Shown one piece after another: positions 29,396 to 40,669 of a DNA stretch of 64,000 bases (within the stretch, counting starts at the first letter, position 1; the number at the start of each line of letters is the position of its first letter). A model generated the notes under the pieces. It saw only the letters and a list, made by a program, of their open reading frames with translations, searched no databases and had not been told where the DNA came from. Origin of the DNA: Palaemon carinicauda (lineage: Eukaryota; Arthropoda; Malacostraca; Decapoda; Palaemonidae); contig NC_090767.1 of the NCBI RefSeq assembly GCF_036898095.1, forward strand, positions 25,282,487 through 25,346,486, in the 5' to 3' direction. The position numbers and the translations under genes were made by a program.

Positions 29396-31720
29396 ATAAA
29401 TTTACTTGGTTTGTATCTACGTAGAAACTAATGCCTTCTACGATACTAATAGCAGAAGATGGACCTCTGGAGATAAGAAATCTACTGTGAAATGCCTCAC
29501 GAAAAGCCGTTTGCTCGGAGGAGAAACAAGATAGTCTTCACCCTTGAAGAGCCAAGAACTCCACGACTTGGTGGTATCTCTGCAGGTGTGGCTGATAGAG
29601 TAGTGCAGGTCACAGGGGTAGTCTTCTCGGGACCTCGAACAGAAAAGCAAGCAGATCAGAATACCTGTACTACTCAGCATAGGGCTATCTGGAAGCCACC
29701 AGTGTAATCAAAGCACTGCTGATTACCAGCAGGATCTGAATGGCAGAAAAGAGTACATGTCCAAATGATCCCATTGGCATTGGAGGGCATCTAAAACAAA
29801 GAAACACCCATGGGTCTGGAATGGGGTAACAAAACATGTGGAGCTTCCTGTTCAGCCAGGGGGCAAACAGGTCAATCCCCTATGCCACAAGGCAAAAAGA
29901 TGTAGGGACCATTCTGCTTCTACAACCAGCCTCTGAAGGCTGAGTTTGTCTGCTAGTATATTCCTCTTTCCCATAAAGAAGGCAGGAGACATTCTCCCAT
30001 TGCTTGTTGAAGAAGGCAACTATGGTGGTGGTGTTGCTCAAACCTTCTTAAAAGGCTTATAACTCCATGCATCTCAAGATCATTGGTATGCAGATGCATT
30101 TCTTCTTCACTCCACACCCCTGAGATGATCAGGATATCTAGGTGTGCTCCAAACCCCCTCTGAAGCAACAAGTACAGTTACATGTCCAGAGGCAGAGACT
30201 GGATTGGGACTTCCCTGTTTAGGTTCTCCAGGTCGAGCCACCAGTGGGGCAAGAGGTTTGGGATGAACCTCCTGCCCCACTGGAACAGGATGGAATAGAG
30301 AATCCCTGTTGGCTTACCAGTGATCCTTCAGACACAATTGAAGGGAGATACCGGTGAGGAATGAGCTTCTAAATGAGGTGAACAAGAAGACATTCCTAGC
30401 GCCGAGCTGGTACTTCTGTCTTGGACAGGGATGGTTGCAAAAACCTCCCTGAACTTAGTGATGTGATCATCTGTTAAAAAAGACTCACTGCTACCATGTG
30501 TATCAGCATACCCAAGTACTACATCCTCTACTTGGGTATAAGATTCTAATTCTCCCAATTTACCTCAATCTCCAGATCACTGAAAAATCCGAGGATCTGA
30601 TCACAACCCTAAAGCAACTACCTCTGCAAAAAGGCCAGGATCAATCAATCATCGAGATACCTCAGCGAGCATATCTATCGCAAATGAGCCCAAGCGACTA
30701 ATAAAGAGGACACCCAAATGAACTGCTGGGGACCCATACACAGTCCAAAGCACAGAATCTTGAACTGGTACACTGTAACAAAGAGGTAGAAGCAGAGATA
30801 TTATCAAGAGGGCTAATAAACAGGCACTTGAAAGTATGTGTCCTTCATGTCTACTGAAAACATAATGTCTCCCTTTCTGAAGGAAGACAGCACAGACCGT
30901 ACTGTGTCCTTCCTGAACTTTGTTTGGGGAACAAACTTGTTCAAAGGAGGGAGGTCGATGACCAGCCTCCAGTACCCTTCTCCACCAGGAAAAGCCAATG
31001 CGTAAAAGCCTGGAAACTCCTCTTTAAGGACTTCAAGCTCGTTCAACATACCTTCCACCTCTGCCCACAAGGCCAGGGCATTCGTTGATGTTAGATGCTC
31101 CGAGTGGCGAGAGTGGTGCCTCCCTACTCGTGGTAACTCTGGGGATAGGTCTTTTTCCCTTTTCAGACAACTACAGGGATCATGGCTCCTGAGGCCGACA
31201 CTTTACCTGCCTAGAAGGGAGCTACCTTACTCAACTTACCCACCTTCTTAGGCTTAAAGGCCAACCAACAAGCTCCCTGAAAGTAGGGGAACCACCATGC
31301 CCTTCACCACTGGCATTGTTGGGGATAATTGACACACTTGCCTTTGCCCAAGGGGTACCATGGGAGCAGTAGCCTTAGCTACCAACTCCCTCAACTAAGT
31401 CATGGAGGGTCAACCTGAAAGACTTCAGGAAGCCAAAGATTTCCTTACTCTTCATCAACGGCCTGCACAGTCAAGGGGAAAGAGCTTCCAAGAAGGAGTG
31501 CGGCAAATGCTATGAATTCTCCATGCACCAGCAAAACCAAAAAAGCTCACGGACATAGCTCTGAAGACTCCAAGCCCCTGTAACCTATTCCTAGAGGATT
31601 GATCCAGGGGCGAATGCACACGGGCAGCAGCACTGGTCGCACCACTCAAAGAGAGAGCAGCAGCTATAGAATTTCCCAGAATCTTCTTAGGCGCTGCCGG
31701 GTCAGATTCCGTCAAACGCT
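29396..31720 (-). pseudogene. pol: DIRS-like RT/RNase H remnant L
   Basis: Read leftward from 31715: a gag C-terminal remnant (GNSIAAALSLSGATSAAARV), then the RT entry segment EEFPGFYALAFPGGEGYWRL, LVIDLPPLNKFVPQTKF and MFSVDMKDTYFQVPVY with the first aspartate at about 30840. The D-D box region near 30640-30660 is decayed. An RNase H segment WSEEEMHLHTNDLEMHGVISL is at about 30110-30050. Stops and frameshifts are frequent. No ITR was found on either side. The copy is older than D or A. Confidence 0.7.
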
Positions 31721-32095
31721 TCGCTCACCACCTCCCCTTCAGGAAGTATACCTGCCACTGCACAGGAGTCCATGACCTATACTCCGCACATGGGGATGCC
31801 TGCAAACAGTCATGCTTCCTACAAGAAGCACAGTGGGAGTGTGAATATACAACTGGTTTAACCATAAACCAGTTGCAGTGTCTATCCTTCCTCAAGCAAA
31901 CGTGAACTTCTTACTTCCATTCCATGAAGAGGAAAAAAAATCAATATATTTGACAAGCGCTGTCTGTACTTGTGCACATAATAGCAGCAAAATCAAAAGT
32001 GAAGGTTATATGACTGGATATTAGCTTGCTGTCCAACTTTAATGACCAACTCCTGCTCAGGCTGAATCCATCTCTCCAATCAAAGGACTAGGAAC
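31721..32095. other. Flank of the Ty3 element, no gene seen
   Basis: Sequence without recognisable coding potential between remnant L and the Ty3/gypsy element. It ends in AACACAC, part of which is the target duplication of the LTR element. Confidence 0.45.
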
Positions 32096-32099
32096 ACAC

Positions 32100-32356
32100 T
32101 GTACCAACAGTGTGTCACACGATCGTACATAGTTCATTTTGTGTATTTATTATGCTTGTATCTTCGCTCTTCCCTCGCACTAAAATGAACCAGATCAAAC
32201 ATGTCTGCTTTTCTCCTCTGTAACAGTGTCTGTTTTCTAAACATGAAATTTCTTGTTGCTTTGAGATTTTGTATATAAAGGAGAGTGTTCTGTAATAAAT
32301 TTACTCACTTGCTTTCAACCTGCCTTTGAGTCACAACCCTCTCTCGGCCCGTCACA
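32100..32356 (+). repeat. 5' LTR of the Ty3 element
   Basis: TGTACCAACAGTG to CCCGTCACA. It contains a TATATAAAG promoter box at 32272-32280 and an AATAAA polyadenylation signal at 32294-32299. It differs from the 3' LTR at about 8 of 257 positions. Confidence 0.95.
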
Positions 32357-32357
32357 T

Positions 32358-32367
32358 TGGTGACCCC
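32358..32367 (+). promoter_or_regulatory. Primer-binding site, tRNA-Trp type
   Basis: TGGTGACCCC begins one base after the LTR and is complementary to the 3' end of tRNA-Trp including CCA. The match does not extend clearly beyond ten bases. Confidence 0.75.
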
Positions 32368-32429
32368 AGAAGTCGACTCGCTCCTCCCGCCTTCCACCCC
32401 CCCCCCCTCGCCCCTCCATCGTTGGTACT

Positions 32430-33205
32430 ATGGAGGACTCTACGGAAGTTATTGCCGTGACTACCCCATTGAAACTTTCATCATTCGCCAGCGGAGAGGC
32501 ATTTGCTTGGTTTCAGCGCGCAGAGTCCAGTTTTGCATCAAGGGTGTGACTTGCTCAACCACCAAAGCAGATTATGTTCTCGCGGCGATACCCGAGGACA
32601 CCTTCTCGGAAATATCCAACTGGCTTTGTGAACAAGGAGACACCCCGATAGCGTATGACGCCCTCAAAACATACCTTCTGCAGCAGTACTCGCCGTCGCC
32701 AGCCGCCTGTATAGCAAAGCTTTTTCAGCTCTCGCAACAACCGTTGGGGGACCAAAGGGCTTTGCTCGCCCTCAGGGAAATGACCAGTATCGCTCGCCTG
32801 CAACCTGCCGCAGACAGTTCTCCTCGTGAGGTGAACCTACTTTGTGCCCTTTTGATATGCCGTTTACCCGGACCTCTACACGCTGCCATACCCGATGTCA
32901 ATAGTTTACCCATAAAGGACTTGATGACCAAAGCCGACGCCCTTATGGACAGCCACTTCAAGACCTCCATCAACGCCTCCACCCCTGACGAAGAGGACGC
33001 CTATTCAACGTCACCCGAAGCCGACGTGAATGCCGTAGGACATACACGCCTACCCCGTGACGTGCCGTACGGCGACAAAGCCACCCACCACCTACCACTC
33101 GCTCGCGCCCCAACCAACGACTTCTACAGCCACTTACTACCTCCCATTCGCTGCAGTTTTGCTACTACCACTTCAGATTCGGGGCAACCGCGAAGAAATG
33201 TGTAA
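32430..33205 (+). pseudogene. gag: gag of the Ty3 element
   Basis: The likely start is the ATG at 32430 (MEDSTEVIAV), in a different frame from the later part. The capsid region reads SGEAFAWFQRAES, then stops at a TGA near 32545; the continuation (VQFCIKGVTCSTTKADYVL, then AIPEDTFSEISNWL, ALKTYLLQQYSPSP and CRLPGPL) is in the next frame. So one indel near 32520-32530 breaks the gene. The C-terminal part lacks a clear Cys knuckle before the stop at 33205. Gag would form the particle core; this copy cannot. Confidence 0.8.
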
Positions 33206-33214
33206 GTAGGCCAT

Positions 33215-36181
33215 CGCTCGTGGCGGTGGCCTCCCGTGTTTCTAATCTTTTCTTTTTACATGATGCAGGAACGGGCGAGCAATTTTTGGTAGACACAGGT
33301 GCTTGTCGTTATCTTTTGCCAAGGGAACTCTTCAGGCAACGACGTAGTCCGTCTACGTCTGCCGACATCCGCTTGGTAGCTGCCAATGGATCTGCAATAC
33401 CCACCTATGGGTACGATAACCTCACATTATCGTCCGGAAATGGTAAATTTAATTGGAAGTTTCTCGTTGCTGATGTCACATTGCCAATCCTCGGTGCAGA
33501 TTTCCGTTCTCATTTCCACCTTCTGGTCAATGTCGCCCACCAACGATTGGTCAACGCAGACTCGTACTTGTCGACACCTCTCCAACCCGCCCCTTCTAAC
33601 CTCCCTCTCCACATCAGCGCACCCACGGATGCCTACGCCTATCTCCTCACGGCGTACCCGGAAGTTTTCCGTCCAGAACTTCGCCAAACTCCCACGGCTC
33701 CTGCCAAGCACGGTATTTATCACCATATCAAGACGACGGGACCCCCAGTCTTCGCAAAATTCAGACGTCTGGCACCAGAACGATTGGCAGCCGCCATACA
33801 GACGTTCTCTGAAATGAAGGAGATGGGCCTTTGCCAAAAGGCCTCCAGCCCATGGTCATCACCCTTACACATCGTTCTGAAGAAAGACGGCTCCCTCCGT
33901 CCATGCAAACAGAACCAAACCACTAACCCCTCCCAAACATTGCCGACGTGACCTCCTACCTGCACAAAGCGAAGGTGTTCTCTACGCTCGACCTCCTGAA
34001 GGGGTATTATCAGGTGCCTATGAACCCAGAAAACATCCCCAAGACCACCATCACCACTCCGTTTGGTACATACACCTTCAATTACTCCTGTTTTGGCCTT
34101 CGTAATGCTGGGGCCACATTTCAACTTCTCATGAATGGCATCTTAGGGGACCTCCCCTTCTGTGTATGTTATGTGGACGACATACTTGTGTTCTCCTCCT
34201 CAAAAGAGGAACACCTCCGTCACCTGCGCATCATGCTCGATCGCCTGCAACAAAATGGCCTTGTAGTCCGGTACGACAAGTGTACCTTTGGCGCCAACGA
34301 AGTGTCGTTCTTAGGGCACCGCATCACTCCTGAAGGAGTCCATCCCCTCCCTGAGAAGGTAGCAGTCGTTCAGGACTTCCCCGCGCCCTCGACCGTCAAA
34401 AGCTCTGCAGGAATTTTTGGGCATGATCAACTATTATCACCGTTTTCTGCCAGCCATTGCCACCACTCTTGCTCCCCTCTACACCTCCCTCAAGGGCAAG
34501 CCAAAGGACCTGAAGGTTCCCTTCAAGAAGCAGCCTTCTGCAATGCAAAGAAGGCCCTATCAACTGCTGCGGCTCTCACTTTTCCTATCCCACATGCCCC
34601 TCTTCGTCTCTCCACCGATGCCAGCAACGTCGCTATTGGTGCAGTTTTCGAGCAGGTGGTCAACGGCTCGCCCCGCCCATTGGCCTTCTTCAGCAGAAAA
34701 CTGTCCAAGGCAGAATCAGGTTATTCTACCTTCGATCGCGAATTGTTGGCGGTGCACTTGGCTGTCCGTCACTTTCGCCAATTCTTAGAAGGTACGCCCT
34801 TCGTCATTCGCACAGACCACATGACTCTTGTGCACGGCTTCACTTGACAGTCTGACGCCTGGTCCGCCCATCAACACCGACATCTCTCCGCCGTGGCTGA
34901 ATAAAATTGCACCCTTCAATACGTCCCTGGGTAAATAAATCCTGTTGTCGATGCCCTGTCAAGAAATACGTTGGCTGCCATTCAACTGGGATTGGATTAC
35001 AAAGCCCTGGCTGAAGCCCAACGACAGGATCCAGAGTATCAAGCATGTAATACATCCTGCACGTCTCTCCGTTGGGAAGACTTCCCCCTCAAAGACTCCA
35101 ACTCCACCCTCCTCTGTGACATCAGTACTGGTAGACCGCGACCTTGGATCCCTGCTCCCATGCGCCGGCAGGGGTTTGATTTCATTCACAGCCTTTCACA
35201 TCCCTCGTGCCGTTCTACTGCACAGCTGCTGAAGACGATGTTGATTTGGCACAGCATTTCTAAGGATGCTAAGGATTGGATCCGCGCCTGTACTTCTTGC
35301 CAAATTTCCAAAGTACATCGACACACTGATTCAGGAGTGGGCACGTTTCCTCAGCCTCAGCGTCGTTTCGCACACATTCACGTCGACGTTGTAGGTCCCC
35401 TACCCACATCACAAGGACATCGTTACCCGTTTACCGCCATCGACCACTCCACTCGTTAGCCTGAAGCCATTCCCATGGAAACTGCAACGTCCGCCTCATG
35501 TACATCTGCCTTACTCTCAGGATGGATTGCAAGATTTGGTATCCCTCAGCATATTACTTTGACAGGGGTACCACTTTCACCTCTCAATTGTGGACATCAT
35601 TAGTGAATCTCCTTGGCATCACCCTATATCCGACAACTGCCTACAACCACGCTGCCAATGGAATGGTTGAACGTTTTCATCACACCCTCAAAGCAGCTTT
35701 GATGTCCCGCTGCAAGGATTCCAACTGGTTTACTCACCTTCCCTGGGTCCTCCTGGGACTAAGGACCACTCCTAAAGACTCCCTCGACGTCTCAGCAGCT
35801 GAAATGGTGTATAGTGATCCGTTAGTCGTCCCTGCCGAATTTTTTCCTTCTACAACCTCCTCCGATGATCTCCAGCGCATACGTCACGTCGTGGGAAAAT
35901 TTACTCCATGCCGCCAGACTTACAAGCCCCCAGCGAAGCATCACATACCGACAGACTTGCACTCTGCAACGCACGTCTTCCTGCGCAACGACACTAGCGA
36001 GCCACCGCTAACGCCCCCTTACACAAGCCCTTTCCTTGTGATCCGACGCAGTCCGAAAGCATTCCTACTAAACATTCGTGGCAAAGAAGACTGGGTCACC
36101 ATTGATCGTCTAAAACCTGCTTATCTTCTGCCAGATGACCCACCTACAGTTCGCCTCTCTCGATCAGGGTGCCCTATTTAA
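33215..36181 (+). pseudogene. pol: pol of the Ty3 element (protease, RT, RNase H, integrase)
   Basis: Protease is at 33220-33500 with FLVDTGAC and a C-terminal ILGADF. The RT follows: ASSPWSSPLHIVLKKDGS at about 33850, VFSTLDLLKGYYQVP after a frameshift near 33940, FGLRNAGATFQ and YVDDILVFSS at about 34165. A second frameshift pair affects 34400-34530 (INYYHRFLP is in another frame). RNase H shows LRLSTDASNVAIGAVF. Stops occur at 34845, near 34901 and near 34935. Integrase has an H-C zinc part (CTSCQISKVHRH), HVDVVGPLP with the first aspartate, a stop at 35457, a frameshift near 35560, DRGTTFTSQLW, and NGMVERFHHTLKA with the glutamate. It is dead. Confidence 0.9.
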
Positions 36182-36202
36182 CATGTACAGTATGTAATTT
36201 TT

Positions 36203-36213
36203 AGGGGGAGCCA
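36203..36213 (+). promoter_or_regulatory. Polypurine tract of the Ty3 element
   Basis: The purine-rich AGGGGGAGCC run directly precedes the 3' LTR and is the expected plus-strand priming site. Confidence 0.7.
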
Positions 36214-36470
36214 TGTACCAACCGTGTGTCACACGATTGTACATAGTTCATTTTGTGTATATATTATGCTTGTATCTTCGCTCTTCCCTCGCACTAAAAT
36301 GAACCAGATTAAACATGTCTGCTTTTCTCCTCTGTAACAGTGTCTGTTTTCTAAACAGGAAATTTCTTGTTGCTTTGAGCTTTTGTATATAAAGGAGAGT
36401 GTTCTATAATAAATTTACTCACTTGCTTTCAACCTGCCTTTGAGTCACAACCTTCTCTCGGCCCGTCACA
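36214..36470 (+). repeat. 3' LTR of the Ty3 element
   Basis: Same length and structure as the 5' LTR, followed by ACAC at 36471-36474, which repeats the four bases before the 5' LTR. Confidence 0.95.
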
Positions 36471-36674
36471 ACACAAACTGTTCTCTTAGGCTTAACAACA
36501 TATCTCTATTCTAATTCTTGAAGTATTAAAAGACGCAGGAAGAGGAAAGGAAGGGCATAGAGGGGAGTACTGTCCAAAAATACGACTCAAAAATGCGAAT
36601 GAGAATGATGCGACGCCATTTCTATCATTGCAGCGTAAAAGTCACAAGGGAAAGGGACAAACTTAGATTTCCTC

Positions 36675-36979
36675 TTAACCCTTTTACCCCCAGGCTCTTT
36701 GGAAATTTCCAACCCTTAACCCCCAAGGGGTTATTTTTTTCCCAGCACATTTTGCAGTATATTTTTTTCAAATTGCTCTAACAGCCTTAATTTTTGTCAG
36801 AGAGGTCAGGTTGGTCTCATTTTCTTGGAAAATGCCTGAATTTTCTCAAAAAATTAAAAAATATGAAAAAATAAATTTTTATAGCATTTTTTTGCAAGGA
36901 CGTACCGGTACGTCCATGGGGGTAAAGGGATGGCTTTTGTGAAACGTACCAGTACGTCCTTTGGGGGTAAAAGGGTTAA
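36675..36979. mobile_element. piggyBac-like MITE with TTAA target sites
   Basis: The 305-bp block is bounded by TTAA on both sides. Its ends are perfect inverted repeats, CCCTTTTACCCCCA at the left and TGGGGGTAAAAGGG at the right. There is no coding sequence. The interior is AT-rich and holds a second GGGGTAA copy, a CCCCCAAGGGG inverted block near 36720 and a near-perfect palindrome GACGTACCGGTACGTC at about 36900-36916 with a partial repeat at 36943-36958. TTAA duplication and a C-run terminus are typical of piggyBac-type elements; the autonomous partner is not in the window. Confidence 0.85.
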
Positions 36980-37040
36980 GTGTCATCCTGGCACAGGAAG
37001 ACAGATATAGGGACTCCGTCCTCCAACACAATGCATAAGG

Positions 37041-37290
37041 AAATGATATTTTCATTAATAAAATAAATTTTTGAACATACTTACTCGGTAGTTATATATA
37101 TAGCTTACGTCACCGACGTCAACGGCAGAAAATTCGAAACTCGCGCCAACCGCCAGTTGGATAGCCAGGTGTACCATCCCTGTGCCCTAGCGAGGTACCT
37201 GGGAACCATTCCAAGAACCCTCATAAATTCCATGCCTCTAGTCTCTTAGAGGGGAGGAGGGTGGGACTAAAATTATATATAACTACCGAG
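37041..37290. repeat. Left (3') ITR of I
   Basis: It starts AAATGATATTTTCATTAA and includes GTAGTTATATATATAGCTTA, CGACGTCAACGGCAGAAAAT and CCAGGTGTACCA. The right ITR at 42590-42765 is its reverse complement with some divergence. Confidence 0.88.
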
Positions 37291-37365
37291 TATGTATGTT
37301 CAAAAATTTATTTAATTAATGAAAATATCATTTCTAAACACAAGACTTACCCGGTAGTTGATTAA
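37290..37365. repeat. ICR of I
   Basis: The left half (GTATGTTCAAAAATTTATTT, AATTAATGAAAATATCATTT) is complementary to 37041-37080; the right half (TAAACACAAGACTTACCCGG then TAGTTGA) is complementary to the right terminus at 42741-42765. The join is between TTTC and TAAAC. Confidence 0.9.
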
Positions 37366-37724
37366 CACCTTTGGTGGAGGGTCAGAGACAGCTAGCATAT
37401 CTTGAATTCTACTTAGAGTTAATTAAAACAAACTTAAGGGTTCGTACCTGATAAGGAAGCTGACTTCAATGATACTCTGCCTCATTATGTCTGCTAGCCT
37501 TATGAGATCCAGCGATCCTCCCAGGGGGCTGAAGATCTCGAAGGGACTGTCAAACCGGTGTCAAAACCTCATCATGACAGAACCTCCTCCAATAACCAGT
37601 TCCGGGCGCTCTCAAGGAACAAATTTGACCACCTGACAAAATCAATGATCGTGGAAGACTGACAATCTCCACAAACAACCATAAAAAACAATTAAAAGTA
37701 CCAAGAGAAGAAAAGGTTATTGGG

Positions 37725-38720
37725 ATTATGGGAACATAGTGGTGGATCCTTCACTCACTATTGCATTCGCTGCTACGAATGGACCCAGAGTGTAACAGTC
37801 CTCGTAACAAGTCTGAACACTTTTCAAATAATATGATGCGAACACAGATTTGCTCCTCCAGAAGGTTGTGTCCATTAAACTTTGTAGTGATCTGTTCTGC
37901 CTGAATGCTGCCGACGTTGCAACTGCTCTGACTTCATGAGTCTTGACCTTTAAAGGTCCAAGGTCTGATTCATTACAATGAATATGAGCTTCCTTAATCA
38001 AAAGCCTGACAAAATATGACAAGGCATTTTTAGACATCTATAAAGAGGGCTTTTTGACTGAACACCATAAAGATTCAGACTTGCCTCGTAAATCTTTTGT
38101 TCTATCCAAGTAGCATCTCAGAGCTCTTACTGGGCATAAAACTCTTTCTACCTCTTCTCCAACCAGATCCGTAAGATTTGGAATCTCGAATGCTTTGGGC
38201 CAAGGTTGAGAAGGGCGTTCATTTTTGGCAAGAAAGCCTAATTGTAAGGAACATACGGCTTTACCATTACGAAATCCAACGTTTTTGCTAAACGCATGAA
38301 TTTCACTCACTCTTTTGGCTGTTGCAAGGCGGACCAAAAATAAAGTCTTCATAGTAAGGTCTATCATAGAAGTTGAACCCAGTGGCTCAAACCTGTCGCT
38401 CATAAGATACTTCAAAAAAATATCCAAATTCCAGGCTGGAGAATCAGTTTCGTTGCTTTGTAGTCTCGAAAGACTTGAGAAGTTCTTGCAGATCCTTTTT
38501 GTTAGAAAGGTCAAGGTTTCTATGCCTAAACACAGTAGCTAACATACTCCTATAGCATTTAATAGTAGAGGAGGAGAAATTGCACTTCCTTCGAAGATAT
38601 AGCAGGATATCTGCAATTTGAGGTACAGAGGTACTGGATGAGGAAAGAGAGTTGATTCTACACCACTCTCCACAAACCTGCCCCTTCGATTGATAGACTT
38701 TGATAGTCGAAGTCCTTCTT
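37725..38720 (-). pseudogene. Tyrosine recombinase of I
   Basis: The core-binding domain begins near 38720 (ARRTSTIKVYQSKGQVCGEW, then IKCYRSMLATVFRHRNLDLS). The catalytic domain has LATAKRVSEIHAF (first arginine), the block VLCPVRALRCYLDRT, then a TAG at 38038 directly before MSKNALSYF, KTHEVRAVATS (histidine and second arginine) and FWRSKSVFASYYL with the nucleophile tyrosine. A frame change is present near 38450. Apart from these two lesions the R-H-R-Y set is complete. Element B carries the same protein without this stop but with another one. Confidence 0.85.
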
Positions 38721-39580
38721 GCTCTTGCAATAGCCTGAGCTGCCTCCTTCGAAAAGCCTCTAGATCTAGCGAGTCTTTTGATAGTCTGAAGGCAGTCAGC
38801 TGAAGAGCGTGGAGATTTTGATGGAATCTTTCCAAGTGGGGTTGTCTGAGTAGATCTACTCTTAATGGAAGAATTCTTGGAGTGTCTATCACCCATTCCA
38901 GTACCTCTGTGAACCATTCTCTTGACGGCCAATAGGGATCCACTAGGGTCATCCTGGTTCCTTTGGATGTTACAAATTTCTGTACTACTTTGTACAGAAT
39001 CTTGTATGGTGGGAAGGCACAGATCTAGATTGGACCAGTCCAAAAGAAATGCGTCTATGTGGACTGCTTCTGGATCCAGAACAGGGGAGCAATACGCCTC
39101 TAACCTCTTCATCTTCAAGGCTGCGAAGAGATCTATGCATGGGCGACCCCAAAGACGCCACAGGCTCTTGCACACATGAAGGTTGAGAGTCCACTCTGTT
39201 GGAAGGATCTGACCTCGTCTGCTGAGGCTGTCTGCCATTACGTTTTTCTCCCCTTGAATGAATCTTGTCATAAGTATAACGTTCCCCTCTCTCGCCCACA
39301 CAAGGAGACTCTTTGACGTCTCGTATAGAGATATCGAGTGTGTTCCCCCTTGCTTTGAGATATACACCAATGCTGTCGTGTTGTCCGCATTGACCTGAAC
39401 CACTTTGCTGGTGACTAATTCCTCGAAACTCTTGAGGGCTAAAAGAACTGCCAACAACTCCTTGTGGTTTATATGCAAGGATTTTTGGATCTCTGACCAT
39501 AGACCCGAGACTTCTCACTTGTTTAGGGTTGCTCCCCATCCCGTGTCCGAGGCGTCGGAGCATAACACAAGGTCTGGGCT
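38720..39580 (-). pseudogene. pol: RNase H and MT-like domain of I
   Basis: RNase H shows LHINHKELLAVLLALKSF with its glutamate at about 39475-39420, VQVNADNTTALVYISKQGG with the aspartate, and FIQGEKNVMADSLSR. The methyltransferase-like part starts with CIDLFAALKMKRLEAYCSP, DAFLLDWSNLDL, then after a frame change near 38995 continues with TLVDPYWPSREWFTEVLEW. The P-P-F type box is damaged. After the frame change the original frame runs on as the recombinase, so one open stretch joins RNase H and recombinase segments; this is a by-product of overlapping genes. Confidence 0.78.
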
Positions 39581-39582
39581 CT

Positions 39583-40600
39583 TTACTGACAAATCGAGAC
39601 CTTCCTGGAACTTTGTTTGGTTCTTCCCACCACCAAAGGCAGTCTTTGATGGGGTTCGTGATAGTAATGGACATCGTTTCTAAGTCCCTCTCCTTGTCCC
39701 AATGGTTGTTGAGATGGAACTGGAGAGGACGAAGATTCAATCTTCCTAGTGGCACAAATTGTTCCAAGGAGGAGAGGGTTCCTACAAGACTCATCCACTT
39801 CCTTGCTGAACAAACTTTCTTGGATTGAAACTATTTTAGTTTCATCTTGGCTTGCTCTTTTCTTAAGGGAGATGGAAAAGCCCGAAAAGTCTGACTCCGT
39901 ATCGTCATCCCCAAATATAAAATCTCGAGATGGAACCAAGAGAGACTTTTCCTTGTTTACAAGGAGACCCAGTTCTTTTGCAAGGTCCAAGGTTGTCTGA
40001 AGATCCTTCAGGCAGTGATCGTAAGAGTGCGCTCTGAGAAGCCAGTCGTCAAGATACAGGGAGGCTCTTATGCCCCTTGAATGGAGGATCTTTGCCACAT
40101 TCCGCATGAGCTTCGTAAAGACCTGAGGTGCTGTGCATAGGCCGAAGCATAAGGCTCTGAAGTGGAAGACATCTCCCATGAAGACGAACCTTAGGTAAGG
40201 TCTGAAGCTCGGATGGATAGGGATGTGGAAGTAGGCGTCCTGAAGGTCTAAAGAGACCATCCAGTCGTCCTTCCTTACTGCTGCTAGCACTGACTTCGAA
40301 GTCTCCATAGAGAACTTCGTTTTCATGATGAACTTGTTCAGCGCACTCACATCCAGAACTGGACGCCATCTCCCCGAGTTCTTAGGTACAAGGAATAGAC
40401 GGTTGTAGAAACCCGGTGAACAAATATCCTGTACCTTCTCTATGGCCCTCTTTTCCAACATAAGAGAAACTTGGTTCGATATAGCATGTCTCTTTGCCTC
40501 CTCTCTCTATCTGGGAGAGATCCACAGGAACTAAGACCAGAGGAGGGCTCCCTTGAAAGGGGATCTTGTAACCCTCCTTCAAGATCTGGATAGACCACTA
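39583..40600 (-). pseudogene. pol: Reverse transcriptase of I
   Basis: Entry segment LKEGYKIPFQGSPPLVLVP is at about 40580-40525. It is followed by LMLEKRAIEKVQDICSPGFY, NRLFLVPKNSGRWRPVLD, NKFIMKTKFSMETSKSVLA and MVSLDLQDAYFHIPIHPSF with the first aspartate. CFGLCTAPQVFTKLM and ASLYLDDWLLRAHS carry the catalytic pair at about 40050-40070. It then has NKEKSLLVPSRDFIF. A frameshift near 39920 changes the following YLGM-type segment. The position of the TGA seen in D and H is an intact arginine codon here. Confidence 0.85.
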
Positions 40601-40669
40601 ATCTGCTCCTCTCTTCTCCCACACTTGCCAGAATTTGAGTAGTCTGGCACCTACTGCCTGAAGGCGAAA

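Larger units (their letters stand above)
32096..36474 (+). mobile_element. Ty3/gypsy LTR retrotransposon (CsRn1/Kabuki type), including 4-bp target duplication
   Basis: Two 257-bp LTRs (32100-32356 and 36214-36470) start TGT and end ACA. They are flanked by ACAC on both sides. The primer site next to the 5' LTR reads TGGTGACCCC, the complement of the tRNA-Trp 3' end, a feature of the CsRn1/Kabuki lineage. The internal order is gag, protease, RT, RNase H, integrase, and a purine run GGGGGAG stands before the 3' LTR. All genes carry frameshifts or stops. By my count the LTRs differ at 8 positions with no gap, so insertion is not very recent. Confidence 0.92.

Noticed and set aside
32357..32430. 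gag start at the TTG next to the LTR
   Set aside because: It overlaps the primer-binding site and is out of frame with the capsid N-terminus; the ATG at 32430 fits better.
38444..39478. RNase H-recombinase fusion in I
   Set aside because: Same explanation: the MT part is out of frame in this stretch after a frameshift near 38995.
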